Positions 23,022-33,861 of a stretch of DNA of 64,000 bases are shown one piece after another. The DNA lies in NCBI RefSeq assembly GCF_029227915.1, contig NC_079880.1, forward strand, positions 16,572,001 to 16,636,000, written 5' to 3'. Every line of letters begins with the position of its first letter. Positions within the stretch are counted from its first letter, which is position 1. The notes beneath the pieces are model-generated. The model was not told where the DNA came from. It did no database searches and saw only the letters and a list, made by a program, of their open reading frames with translations. This stretch comes from Hydractinia symbiolongicarpus. Taxonomy: Eukaryota; Cnidaria; Hydrozoa; Anthoathecata; Hydractiniidae. A program made the position numbers and the translations under genes.

Positions 23022-26000
23022 CTAGAGGTCAAGTTTCTGTCCAAAAAGATATCGTTCGAATTTCTGTAAATAGTGTCTCTTCGGAGGTTTAGTATAGATG
23101 TCAGCGATGTTTTCATCTGACGGCACGTGATCCAAATAAATGCGGGAATCACGGTAACAATCGCGAATAAAATGAAAGCGTATATCGATATGCTTCGATT
23201 TCGAATGCTTAACAGGATTCTTAACCAAAGACAATGCACCTTGGTTGTCATTCATAAGCATCGGTGTTAACATGGTAAACGGTAATAACTCGCTAACCAA
23301 TCGACTAAGATAAATAATTTCTTGGCACGCTGCGGACAGTGCCATGTACTCTGCCTCACAAGTTGATAACGCGACAGATGTCTGCTTCTTGGATTTCCAG
23401 CTGATAGGCGGTCCAAGCTCGTTTAGGCTAATGTGGTATCCAGTTACACTGCGGCGGTCATTCGTTGATGATGCCCAATCAGCATCACAAAAGGCGTAGA
23501 TTCTCGGTTGTGCAGATGATGCGGTGAATGTTAATTCATACGCTGTTGTTTTCTTGACGTACTGGAATACATGCTTCAACATTGCCCAGTTAGCAGGTTC
23601 AGGACAAGACAATTTTTCTGATAATTTCGTTACAACAAAGGCAAGGTCTGGTCGTGTGCATGACATTGCGTATATCAGACTTCCAACCATTTGACGGTAT
23701 TTTCGCTGGTTATCGATTTGAAGGTTGGCTTCCATGTAGGCATTAACGTTTTGCTCACCCGGGGTTGATCGTGGTTTGCAGTTATGCATATCAAAAGCTT
23801 TCAAGATGTTTTCAAGATAATGTGCTTGAGACATTGTAATACTTCCATTTTGTTGACTAAATTTGATTCCAAGGAAAGTTGATAGAGTTCCAAGGTCCTT
23901 CATATGAAACTTCGATGACAATTGACTTTTAATCTCGTTTATGACATCGGTTGAACTACCTGCAATAATAATATCATCTACCCATATCAACAGAAAAATA
24001 ATCTCACTCTCATTGCGTTTGAAGAAGAGACATGGATCTGCTGCTGATTGTTTAAAACCAAGTTCTATTAGGTAGTCATGAAGTAAGTTGTGCCAGTTTC
24101 GACCACTTTGCTTCAGTCCATAGAGCGATTTGTTTAGTTTCCATACTTTCCCTTCGATTTCATACCCGGCCGGCTGTGTAACATATACTTCTTCGTTAAG
24201 GGCAGCATGAAGGAAAGCACTCTTCACATCCATCTGGTGTAGGGTAAGGTTTTCTTGCACTGCGACCTGCATGAGTGACCTAACTGTCTCCATGCGTGCG
24301 GTTGGTGAAAACGTTTCGACATAATCAACTCCCTCGATCTGGCTAAATCCTTTTGCAACATATCTAGCCTTGTAAATAGGTTGTTCTGGGTCTCCTTTGA
24401 GGTTAAATACCCATTTTCCACCGATAACTTTGCGATCTTTTGGTGGGTCTGTCAACGTATAGGTGTCATTGGTTTGAAGTGACTCGATTTGTTCATCCAT
24501 TGCCGCTTTCCACTTGCATGAGTCATTTCGGTTAATAGCGGTCTGATATGTTTGCGGTGTGTCCATTAAATAACAATAATCTATATAGCTCACATGGTCG
24601 TTGTCATCAGAGTTTTCGCTCTGGTCATAATCTGCTAGGTACGATGGTGGCTGTCGCTGTCTTGTCGGGTATCGCGATTCAGATTGCTCTTTCGGTTCTG
24701 ACTGCTCCACTGACACTTCAGCTGGTTCTGGTACTTCAGCTGTTTGAGGCATGATTTGATCATCGTTTGTTTCTTCGTTTTGAAACTTTTCAGTGAAGGT
24801 TACAACTCTATGCTTCATCACGGTGTGGTTATCAGGGTAATAGACAAGATAAGCTGGACTTTCTCGATCATAACCGACAAAATACCCCTTCTTGCATCGT
24901 GGGTCCAGCTTTTTCGTGTTAGGAGTGTAAGCATAACATACAGTTCCGAAGACATGGAGTTTGGAAACATCAGGTTTGCGACCGGTAATCAAACTGTATG
25001 GTGTACTTTTGATGCGTTGAACATAACAACGGTTTCTGATGTGCGTAGCGGTCATCAATGCATAGGTCCAGAGGTATTTCGGCAACCCCGATTCAATCAG
25101 CAATGCACGGGCCATATCAAATAATGTTCTCCAATTACGCTCAGCAGTTCCATTCTGGTGTGGTGAATGTGGAGAAGATAGCTCATGTTTTATGTTGTTT
25201 TTCCTGAACAGCGACTTAAACTCGTTAGATATATATTCACCACCATTATCACTCCTCATGCGACTCACATCACCGGTTGGAAATATATCAGCATGGAAAT
25301 TGAATGATTTGACTTTGCCATATGGGTTAACATCAGCAAGAAATTTTTCGGTCGCTTTCAGTGCATCTGATTTTTCTTTCAAATAATAGGTAAACGAGCA
25401 CCCAGAGTAGTCATCGGTAAAAATAATAGCGTATCTGAAACCGTCCTTTGCAACAGGATCAACAGGACCTGCAAGGTCTGTGTGAATTAATTCAAACGGT
25501 TTGGAGGCACGGGTATCAGCATCTCGGTTACGGGTATCAGTTTTCTTCGCGAGGATGCATGTTTCACAATTGAATTGACTTGAATCAGAAATGGTCATAC
25601 CTTGAACGACATTTTCAAGTTTTCGAACATCAGCAATGTTGCAGTGGCCGAGTAATTTATGCCACATTTCAAGACTTTCTAATCGATTTCTCCCAACAGA
25701 TGTTTTACACAGATAGTATAGCCTACCATGTTGATTGATAGGAAATTTTACATTATCATGAGTAGTTAATGTCCCACGGTTACCATCAAAAACTACTTTC
25801 GCACCCTTTTTTGTTGCCGACTGGACTGAAAATATATTTTGGGGAAATGAAGGTACAAATAACACATTCTCCATTTTGACATCAGCAATATTCCCATTGT
25901 TGTCTTGCAACGAAATTAAAACTGTCCCCTTCTTCTTGGCAAGGTTGTTAGACTTTGAGCCATCTGCTAGCTCAATGTAGTGTTCTTCCGGCTTAAAAGA

Positions 26001-26939
26001 TTCATCGGTATGGATGAAGTTTGCATCTGTGTTAACGATGTGAGTTGTAGCTCCAAAATCTATTAAAATTTTCTCACCAATGTCACTAGTTAAATGGATG
26101 CTATCACTAATTTTGAAAGCATAAGAATGATCATTTTTTACTTCAGTGTTGTCATTGACAGTTTTAGTCGCATGTTTTTGCTTTCTGCAAACTTTGTCAG
26201 TATGCGAAGAGGTCTTACATACCGAACACCACTTTCTATTTTTGGTATTTCTGCATTCAAATGATTTATGTCCTGCTTTACCACAGTTATAACAAATCAA
26301 TTTACCCGGTGTCTGCCTCTGGTCAACAGTATTCATAACATTGTCGCCAGCCGGTTTCTCGGTACGAGTATGTTCAGTATCCTCAAAATTCTTGAGTGAT
26401 TGCTTGAACTTCTGAAAGTTCTGAATCAAATGTTCTGATTGAGAGGTTACAGCAATAAATGCTTTATATCTATCTGGCAACCCCTTAACTACCATCGCAA
26501 CAAGTAGTCCGTCACTAACAATTTCGTCAGCATTTCTAAGTGCATTTGCAGCAGATTCAGCTCTCAAGATGTAATCTGTTATCGGTTCAGTCTCACTTTT
26601 CTTTAATGAAGTTAGTTGGGTATACAGGGCTATGATTCTTGGTTTCCCACTTCCAGCATAATGATCCTGGAGAATTTTGAATGCTTTTCTACCGTCGTCA
26701 CGTGCGTCTCTCATTATAAGGGATATCGAACGTTCATCGAGGAATTGGATCAATTCAGAAAAAGCAGTTTCATTTTCATCAGCAGATATGTCCTCATTGC
26801 CAACAAAAACATGTTTCAGTTTGCGTATCTTCATGTATCCAAGAAATTTAACTTCCCACAATTCAAACTTTCTTTCATCTCCATCGAAACTAATATTCTT
26901 CCACTGGCTGGTGGCACTGGGCCCATAACCTGTTAACAT
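23022..26939 (-). CDS. Copia-2 gag-pol polyprotein, 1305 codons, open throughout
   Basis: Domains in order: gag (about 1-210); CCHC knuckle CYNCGKAGHKSFEC with a second Cys/His cluster; protease region (about 290); integrase zinc finger and core (MRSDNGGEY, HSPHQNGTAERN); reverse transcriptase (DVKSAFLH, LLIWVDDIIIAG); RNase H (CDADWAS, CEAEYMALS, NDNQGA, KHIDIRFHF). The protease active-site triplet reads D-F-G (GAT TTT GGA near 26060) where the family has D-S/T-G; Copia-1 keeps DSG. The first Met codon lies inside the 5' LTR end and the frame reads straight through the primer-binding site; the next Met is about 35 codons in. The stop overlaps the polypurine tract. No frameshift or internal stop is present. 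Confidence 0.95.
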   Translation of the reverse strand: MLTGYGPSATSQWKNISFDGDERKFELWEVKFLGYMKIRKLKHVFVGNEDISADENETAFSELIQFLDERSISLIMRDARDDGRKAFKILQDHYAGSGKPRIIALYTQLTSLKKSETEPITDYILRAESAANALRNADEIVSDGLLVAMVVKGLPDRYKAFIAVTSQSEHLIQNFQKFKQSLKNFEDTEHTRTEKPAGDNVMNTVDQRQTPGKLICYNCGKAGHKSFECRNTKNRKWCSVCKTSSHTDKVCRKQKHATKTVNDNTEVKNDHSYAFKISDSIHLTSDIGEKILIDFGATTHIVNTDANFIHTDESFKPEEHYIELADGSKSNNLAKKKGTVLISLQDNNGNIADVKMENVLFVPSFPQNIFSVQSATKKGAKVVFDGNRGTLTTHDNVKFPINQHGRLYYLCKTSVGRNRLESLEMWHKLLGHCNIADVRKLENVVQGMTISDSSQFNCETCILAKKTDTRNRDADTRASKPFELIHTDLAGPVDPVAKDGFRYAIIFTDDYSGCSFTYYLKEKSDALKATEKFLADVNPYGKVKSFNFHADIFPTGDVSRMRSDNGGEYISNEFKSLFRKNNIKHELSSPHSPHQNGTAERNWRTLFDMARALLIESGLPKYLWTYALMTATHIRNRCYVQRIKSTPYSLITGRKPDVSKLHVFGTVCYAYTPNTKKLDPRCKKGYFVGYDRESPAYLVYYPDNHTVMKHRVVTFTEKFQNEETNDDQIMPQTAEVPEPAEVSVEQSEPKEQSESRYPTRQRQPPSYLADYDQSENSDDNDHVSYIDYCYLMDTPQTYQTAINRNDSCKWKAAMDEQIESLQTNDTYTLTDPPKDRKVIGGKWVFNLKGDPEQPIYKARYVAKGFSQIEGVDYVETFSPTARMETVRSLMQVAVQENLTLHQMDVKSAFLHAALNEEVYVTQPAGYEIEGKVWKLNKSLYGLKQSGRNWHNLLHDYLIELGFKQSAADPCLFFKRNESEIIFLLIWVDDIIIAGSSTDVINEIKSQLSSKFHMKDLGTLSTFLGIKFSQQNGSITMSQAHYLENILKAFDMHNCKPRSTPGEQNVNAYMEANLQIDNQRKYRQMVGSLIYAMSCTRPDLAFVVTKLSEKLSCPEPANWAMLKHVFQYVKKTTAYELTFTASSAQPRIYAFCDADWASSTNDRRSVTGYHISLNELGPPISWKSKKQTSVALSTCEAEYMALSAACQEIIYLSRLVSELLPFTMLTPMLMNDNQGALSLVKNPVKHSKSKHIDIRFHFIRDCYRDSRIYLDHVPSDENIADIYTKPPKRHYLQKFERYLFGQKLDL
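26917..26930 (-). promoter_or_regulatory. Copia-2 primer-binding site
   Basis: GGTTATGGGCCCAG directly follows the 5' LTR. It matches the internal initiator-Met tRNA site used by Drosophila copia, which primes from a half-tRNA. Confidence 0.85.
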
Positions 26940-27099
26940 GATGGAGGATTGAAAACAAGAAGTGACACCAAGAATTATAAGTACGAATGTAAGTCTTATG
27001 CAAAAGCAAGGTCTACCATATTGCGTAGAACCTTCTAGAACAAACTAAAAATGCTTAGTCATCACAACATCTAAAATGCCGTGACCGAATATATCAACA
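26931..27099 (-). repeat. Copia-2 5' LTR
   Basis: 169 bp, TG...CA ends, identical by eye to the 3' LTR. It should hold the promoter. The ATG used by the gag frame sits at its last nine bases. Confidence 0.95.
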
Positions 27100-27127
27100 A
27101 TTTCAGTACTCGATATAACATTAAAAA

Positions 27128-27145
27128 GTGTCTGGGCACATAACC
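27128..27145 (-). promoter_or_regulatory. Copia-1 primer-binding site
   Basis: GGTTATGTGCCCAGACAC directly follows the 5' LTR. It differs by one base from the Copia-2 site over the first 14, so the same tRNA is the likely primer. Confidence 0.75.
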
Positions 27146-27349
27146 TGATAAAAACAGACACACAGAGTTTCTCACTCATAGAGTACTTTTTCTCTCATAA
27201 AAAACAAGCTGATCACAGAAAAACGTAGAGAATAAAAAAAATGTGCGTAGTATAATGCACGTGACAGTTCTAACATAAAACATAAAATAATAGAACCACC
27301 GGTTCACAACTAAATAAAAGATAGCAATTGAGCGTCACATATTTCAACA
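27146..27349 (-). repeat. Copia-1 5' LTR
   Basis: About 204 bp, starting TGTTGAAATATGTGACGCTC and ending TTTTTATCA on the minus strand. It borders the primer-binding site at 27145. Confidence 0.85.
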
Positions 27350-27730
27350 GTGCAATCACAAGACACTCAATGTTTCAAACTCCCAAATATAGTGACAAAG
27401 TGGATTGAATCCGCGGGCTTAAAACTAGAATTCAACATTGTGCTCAAAAATTTGTTTGAGTTTGGCTCAACCAGCGCAGCTTACAAAACAACCGATTTAA
27501 AAAATATTTCCGCAAACTAGTCTGGTAAACAAATCAGAGGGTGAATCTAAAAGTCTAAAAGCTACCTATTTTCGTCCTTGTGCTCAGCTGATTTGAAATC
27601 AACGAAATATTTGAGTACCAATGTGTTAAGCCTCTGATTCAGCCTCTGAAGCAATTTTCAGGAAATAATTACCCTGGGTTCAAGGTTGTTTTCAATGTAG
27701 TAAATTCGACTCTTATTACCAAATGTTCTC
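27350..27730. other. No gene recognised
   Basis: Spacer between the Copia nest and the next MITE. Confidence 0.4.
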
Positions 27731-28151
27731 TTAAGGGTCTGTTTATATGAAGGCGGGATGGCTTGGTAAATGAGCTGACTCACTTGCCGGGCTGGTTTTT
27801 TAATTGTGGTGAAAAAACCTGTCTCGGTAGGCGGGCTCTGTAGAACAATAAAAATATTAAACAATACAGAAACTATAACTGAAATATTAATAACAGAAGA
27901 AATTGATTACGTAGGCATGAAATTTCTGGCCCAGCAAGTGAGCTGAATGAAGTGTTTATGTTTATATGAGAAAAAGTTCATCTCGCTTACAGGGGGGGGA
28001 GGGGGTTCGGTTGTGAGAAATGAGATCCCGCCTACCGAGCCAGCCTGGTTGAACATAAACAAATGAAATAAAGTATAAGGAAAATAGGGAAAGAGTGAGA
28101 TCTCGGTAAGCGAGCCAACCCGCCAAACGGGCTCATATAAACAGCCCCTTA
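27731..28151. mobile_element. MITE with TTAAGGG/CTGTTTATATGA ends
   Basis: The left end TTAAGGGTCTGTTTATATGA pairs with the right end, which reverse-complemented reads TAAGGGGCTGTTTATATGAG. The roughly 420-bp centre is rich in GGCGGG and CGAGCC motifs and is non-coding. Confidence 0.7.
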
Positions 28152-28384
28152 CCGTGACAAAATTTTCAGAAAAAAACAATCAACAAGATTTTTTTTTGTG
28201 CATGACCAGCATACTATTTTTGAATTTCCGCGCCCGAAGGCGTAGGAAATTCTTTAAAACCGTCGTTTTTTCTTTCGGAGCATTTTTTGAGAAAAAATCG
28301 ACCCTGGGATTTCACGTTGGTCCGTCACAGATGTAAACTTCGTACTCAAGCTCCTTAACTACTGAGAAGTCTAGTATTGATGCT

Positions 28385-29005
28385 TCAGGCCAAAATTGGT
28401 ATTTGTTTTCGACAAAATTTGACACAGTTAACAAAAAAAGTATGCTGAACATAATGATGACATGATAATTTTGATTTTTGTCACCTAAATGTTATTTTAG
28501 GCCAAAATTGGTCCAAAAATTAGAACTACTTTATTTTCAACAAAATTTGGCACAATAAACAAATAAAGTATGCTGAACATGATGGTGACATCAAAATTTT
28601 GATTTCTTGTTACCTAAATGTCATTTTAGGCCAAAATTGGTCCAAAAATTAAAACTACTTCATTTTCAACAAAAATTGGCAAAGTTAACAAAAAAAGTAT
28701 GCTGAACATAATGGTGACATCAAAATTTTGATTTTTGTCACCTAAATGCTATTTTAGGCTAAAATTGGTCCAAAAATTAAAACCACTTCATTTTTGGCTA
28801 AATCTGGCACAGTTAGCAAATAAAGTATGCTGAAAATGATGATGGTACAAAAGTTTGGTTTTTGTCACCTAAATGTCATTTCAGGCCAAAATTTATCCAA
28901 AAATTAAAACTGCTTTATTTTCGACAAAAATTGACACAGTTAATAAAAAAAGTATGCTGAAAATGATGGTCACATCAAAATTTTGATTTTTTGTCAACTA
29001 ATGCC
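28385..29005. repeat. 128-bp tandem satellite, about five copies
   Basis: AGTATGCTGAACATGATGG-type anchors recur at 28442, 28570, 28699, 28827 and 28954, spaced 127-129 bp. Each unit also holds GGCCAAAATTGGTCCAAAAA and TTTTTGTCACCTAAATG. Confidence 0.92.
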
Positions 29006-29277
29006 GTTTAAGACCATAAACGTTTCAATCGCAAGACTTTCAACCATGAATGATAGGCTGTATTTTTTGTTAGCAATTTCTTTTAAAATGTGAGTTTATT
29101 ATGACACGTTTCGTTTTGTTTGCGTTTGTTCTAAGATATAATGTCACTGATGGGCTTTATCTTCAGAGGTTCATGCACCAAACCCCTTCGAATGTTTGGC
29201 ACAATAACACAACGAATTAGCAGGTTTTCATCAAATATTTTGGTAGCGCTCGGAAATTCTTAGAGCCTCCAGGGCTT

Positions 29278-29500
29278 CTTGTTTAAACATAAAATGGTAG
29301 CTTGCAAATAATATACTGAAGTAAAATGGTAGCTTGCAAATAATATAAAGTTAATAAAAGAGAAATACAAATACACGAACGATCAAAATTTGAAATTTGG
29401 TATGACCAGATTTCACACTGTCTATGAAGTCGCTACGCACTATTTTTTAATAGAACATACAATGGTAGCTTACAAATAATATACCAAAGTAACTATAAAA
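29278..29500. repeat. Short repeats plus a stray copy of an RPA-like exon piece
   Basis: AATGGTAGCTTGCAAATAAT occurs at about 29290 and 29327, with a variant at about 29462. Between them, 29372-29440 (ACACGAACGAT...CTATGAAGTCG) is a diverged copy of 29968-30030 in the neighbouring RPA-like gene, pointing to a local duplication. Confidence 0.6.
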
Positions 29501-29542
29501 ATAACAAAAATTGAAAATGTGTTCGTTCTTAGGTAGTTTTTT

Positions 29543-31275
29543 TCAACACCCTGTCAACATATGGAAAAGTTTACAAAAAACAAATACAGATATCATGTCT
29601 GTCAAAGCTTCCTCGTTATTTCCATTAAGCTTGTACTTTAGCGCATACTCGAAGAGCTGTGGTTGGAATATTGTGATTTCCTCCTTATTATCCTGGGTAG
29701 TGACCTTAGCTATGCCGTTCACCTTCAGTTGCGAAGAACGTGAAATAACACCGCATACGCACTTTACAAATTCGCAGTCGGGAGTAAGGTGATTAACGTC
29801 CTTACCACACTTGTGACATTTGAGTTGTCGGTTGACAATCACAACATCAGCAAGAAGAAACTTTGCTTGGCGATAAACTTTGGCGCAGGTTTCAAAATGA
29901 ATTTTTTTGTTGTTACTTCGAATATTGTTTCCGGACCCGTAGCGAGCACCTTGTCATCATCATGTAATACACGAACGATTGCATTGGAAATTTGGTATGG
30001 TCCAGTTTTGACACTATCTATGAAGTCATTCCATAAGGTCAATGGAATTACATCGGATTCGTCGAATAAGTACACTTCCATCTTCCGTGAAGATCCTTCT
30101 CTGAAGTTTGTTTCGTAGCAATCTATGTAACAATAATAATACGCTGACAATGGATTTTCAAGTGGGGGAGAAGAAAGAGAGGTTGTGTTCTTAATTGATA
30201 TAATTTTCATGCAACTTTGTGTGGGTGTGGTCTTCACTTGTTCAGTTGTCGAGCAGGCAAAATGAGGCATAGCTTACTCGCATGTATATTTAATTTACCT
30301 TTTTTGTCAATGTATCCTGTGACAGTAACTTCTTGCCGATCATACGAATTCAACTTGATGTCTTTAATTTTAAGTTTTGGTGAAATAGATTTCGAAAGCT
30401 TGCAGTGAGGAAAAGATGCTTTTTCAAGAACTTGAATTTTCGTTCCTCTGCTTATTTGAATGTCGGTTGCAGCATTATTTTTGAAATTTGCTTTCCTTTT
30501 GAAATTCTGCAACTTAATCGGTGATTTTGATTGTTGAGCTTCATCTAACGTCGACTTTACATCTTTATTGTACACCACTGAATCATACGTGCTGGAGACT
30601 GTTTGCAACTTTAGATTAAAGTACTCGACTTTGCCATTTCTGCTTTTCTTAATTGGTGACACCTCATGAACGTAAGCTGTCAAGCTCTCATCTAATTTGA
30701 AATTTAAAGTGAAATTTTACTAAAAGTGGTAGCTGGCTAGAACTTTGCAAAATGTTCCTTGAAAAAAGAGAAAACAGTGACAAGGTTTTTCTTATTTGTA
30801 AAAAAGAGAAACTTCTATTCATTCACCATTATTCATGTAGATAGAATTTAATAAAATATATAAGTGAACTTGTATGAATAGAACTGTATCAAAATGAGAA
30901 ATCTTCTCGTGTTTATTTTTTGTAGAAAAAATTTCTGGCAAAATTTCTGGTGAAACAAGAACTTTATACCAATCAATATTGTACCTTTTGGGACATTGAG
31001 AGAGAAAAGGGAAAAAGACAATAAAATACTGAAAATTCGAGGTTAAAACGTTATAGCCATAGCAGGGAATATCCTTCGAAAAAGCAGTGACCAAAAGCAA
31101 AAATACCTCACCTTTTTTATAAGATTCCCCCCCACCATTGTTTGTTGAACTACCTTGACCTAAAAATGAAATTTAAAATTTATTAAATCCAAGCAGAAGG
31201 AATTTACCTTAAAAAATCAAATCAAAAATCATATCCGCAACTGACTGAAAAAAAAGACTACCTTTTCTTTGAGCC
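29543..31275 (-). pseudogene. RPA-like OB-fold protein with zinc ribbon, multi-exon, probably frameshifted
   Basis: Likely exon 1 is 31275-31260 (MAQRK, then GT). A small exon near 31160-31115 follows a TTTTTAG acceptor (GQGSSTNNGGGESYKK). The main exon, 30690 to about 30309 (TAYVHEVSPIKKSRNGKVEY), has a GTAAAT donor. The next exon follows TACATAG near 30125 and reads DESDVIPLTLWNDFIDSVKT, an OB-fold signature. It passes after an A7 run near 29912 into another frame with a Cys4 ribbon (KCHKCGKDV and KCVCGVI). RPA-like proteins bind single-stranded DNA in replication and also occur inside Helitrons and other TEs. The A7 shift may be decay or an assembly indel. No helicase or transposase is attached. 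Confidence 0.55.
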
Positions 31276-31285
31276 ATTTTCGCAC

Positions 31286-32459
31286 TTCACTTCTGTAGAA
31301 CATGTGCGTGCGTGAAGTTTTTAAAAAACCCAACACAATTAGAAAAACACCAACCAATCAAATTCAAGAACCTTTCAACCAGGATGCATTTCGGCAAAAT
31401 AAAGATTGAAACGTGGCAGCTGGAAAAATTCGGAACTACTTGCTAATGGTGGAATTCCACTATGCGAAATATTCGCCTAGTGGAATTCGTGCGAACAGCC
31501 ACAATTCAACTTTATACTACTTTTCACTATCAAAACAAATATAGTGTTGAATATACCTCCTTGAATACAAATTGACTACGAACACAAGGAGGAGCTCACG
31601 TGATAAAAACAAACGACCCAGGGAATAGAAACTGCGTTTTTTGCCTGTAAATGGAAAATTCCTCGTCAGAAAGAAATTTATCTCACAGTAGGTTTTCTAA
31701 ATTTTATGCTAATTAGATTGATGAAGGGTATAGAAAATGAGGAAACTCTAATAACTAAAAGAACTGTTTTTTGCTGATCAGAAAATTGTACGAAAACTTG
31801 TTTTCTAAACTCTCTTTTTCTCGATACTATGTAGAAGCAATGTCTATGTAGAAAGACAAGTGAGGGGTACAGGAACTTTCAAACATGTCTAGTTAGGAGG
31901 ATGACGCACCTTATATTAGAGTTGAACCGTGGTTGAACTGACTAGGGTGATCTGCGCCTTCTTAGACCGGTGTCAGAGCTGTTTTGTTTACGTTGCAAAT
32001 AACGCACTAAGTAGTGAGAAATGTAAAACATTTGCCATTTTTCTGCCGAGAAAATTCTTTGAAATGCGTTACACGCGAAAATTTATTCCCGCGAAATTAT
32101 CAAAAGACGTCATCTGCGAAAGTTTATTCCCACGTTTGCGGGCAAAAGACTTTCATATTCTTAGGTTTTTCCTGTAATTATTCACACTTGTTAATATAAA
32201 ATCGTTTAGGTTCTCTCGCAATTGGCAAAGCAATTTGCAAGGGGCAATCAGTTACTCAAAACGACACAGTTCAAATGAAGTGTATGTATATTATATATTC
32301 ACAAATGTAAAACAAAGTCAATGGTCTCCACGGGTCGATTTTTTAATTCCGGAAGCATCATCTTTATCTTCTACTGAACATTTCGTGAAAGAAGTTGTTG
32401 TGTTTTTTTCGAGCTGAGATTAGGGATGAAATAGTATTACGACCTATCAATCGTATCGA
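31286..32459. other. No gene recognised
   Basis: Around 32060-32150 lie CGCGAAAATTTATTCCCGCG-type units like those at 59645-59760, which look like a dispersed palindromic repeat. The 82-codon frame there reads through this repeat. Confidence 0.5.
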
Positions 32460-32815
32460 AGTTCGTACTTCTTCTATGCGTTGCGAACGAACATTACGAG
32501 CTATCAGTTGTACAGAAATTCGCACTTATATACGTTGCGAATGAACATTACGAGCTATCAGTTGTATCGAAGTTCGCAACTCTATACGTTGCGAATGAAC
32601 ATTACGAGCTATCAGTTGTATCGAAATGCCACTTCTATACGTTGTGAAGGAACATTACGAGTTATTAGTTTTATCGAAATTCGCACTTGTTTACGTTGCG
32701 AATGAACATTACGAGCTATCAGTTGTATCGAAATTCTCACTTCTATACGTTGCGAATGAACATTACGAGCTATCAGTTGTATCGAAATGTATCGAAATTC
32801 GTACTTCTAGGCGAT
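32460..32815. repeat. 54-bp minisatellite, six copies
   Basis: Units starting GTTGCGAATGAACATTACGA begin at 32480, 32534, 32588, 32641, 32695 and 32749. They include GAGCTATCAGTTGTATCGAA. The 54-bp period keeps frames open as 18-residue repeats; no gene is supported. Confidence 0.93.
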
Positions 32816-33861
32816 TGCTCCATCTAAAAACGATTGAAGTTTGCACGTTATTCAGAAACCATAACAAAGTTATAAACGATATCTGCAAAAATTTCTTACC
32901 AACAATGTTCTTTTTGAATTTCGTATTCGTTCCAAATCAATACGTAGTAATGCATTTTGTCAGCTACATTGATGCTCCAAAAAGCTATAAAGAGAGACAA
33001 ATCGTGGAACGAATCACATTGCAGTACTTCCACAAATTTCGAGTGTGATAGCCTACTTATAGAACAACCGCATATGAATCAAAAATAGACATCGTTTATC
33101 TTGCGTGTTGGCGTCTCAAGAGCCCAATTTTTAGATTTCTTATATCCTTGAAAGTGATACATTTTTTAAAAGTAAGGAGTTCCGAAAAATGAAACACGAA
33201 ATTAAACTTACTGTCTGTTCATTCCCAATTGAATTGAAGAGTTTCGTATGAAGTTCTGGTTCGTGGACTTGGTTTGATTTCTTGATGTCACTCTTTTTTG
33301 CGTGATAATGTTCATTTCTGAAAAAATGAGATGAGATAGTAATAGTTATTACAGTATGTACTTTACTTTCCGCGCATTCACCAGATTATTGACGTTTTGA
33401 CGTGTGTCTAAAGTGAAAAGAATACCACTCACCAGATATTCATCACCCTTAATTAACACTTCTAAACAACAGAGTCGATGCATTTCTCGATTAGTCTCTT
33501 TGACATTCCACAGCCTTTAACAATACCAACATATATTCCTAGTGCCTATAAAAAATTTTACATTCTTATTGCAGACTGACTGAAAAATCGATTCATTTAC
33601 TTTTTCTCAGTACAAGTCACGTACTATACAGATATAGTCATAAATAAAATTACAAAGCTATAGCATGTACAAAGAAAAATATACAATGAATATATACAAA
33701 CATTAAACCTGGAAAAATTGAAAAAATATAAAACATATCATCATTGCCTAACGATGAAAATATATTCGATTTTAGCTGGACGATGGATGGGCTAAGTTTT
33801 ACTTCTGCTGAGATGAAACTGAGATAAAGGCAACAATGTTCATGTGGTGGGCAACCAGGCT
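32816..33861. other. No gene recognised
   Basis: AT-rich DNA next to the 3' side of the Helentron. The Helentron terminus should lie here but could not be placed. Confidence 0.4.

Larger units (their letters stand above)
22847..27099 (-). mobile_element. Copia-2: full-length, recent Copia LTR retrotransposon
   Basis: Two 169-bp LTRs (22847-23015 and 26931-27099) look identical. They begin TGTTGATATATTC and end TAACA on the minus strand. The 5-bp ATTTC lies directly outside both ends (22842-22846, 27100-27104) and is the target duplication. The target is the 5' leader of Copia-1, so Copia-2 is younger. Identical LTRs and a single open gag-pol suggest recent insertion. Confidence 0.96.
18815..27349 (-). 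mobile_element. Copia-1: older Copia LTR retrotransposon, interrupted by Copia-2
   Basis: The LTRs share TGTTGAAATATGTGACGCTC on the minus strand. The 5' LTR (27349-27146) is complete at about 204 bp. The 3' LTR (18907-18815) keeps only about 93 bp. Between them are gag-pol (22810-18962) and a 5' leader split by Copia-2. The element is defective through a stop, a frameshift, an internal deletion and 3' LTR loss. No target duplication can be read because the far 3' LTR end is gone. Confidence 0.9.

Noticed and set aside
24224-25386. Small open frames opposite or inside Copia-2
   Set aside because: They overlap the continuous 1305-codon gag-pol in other frames and have no motifs of their own.
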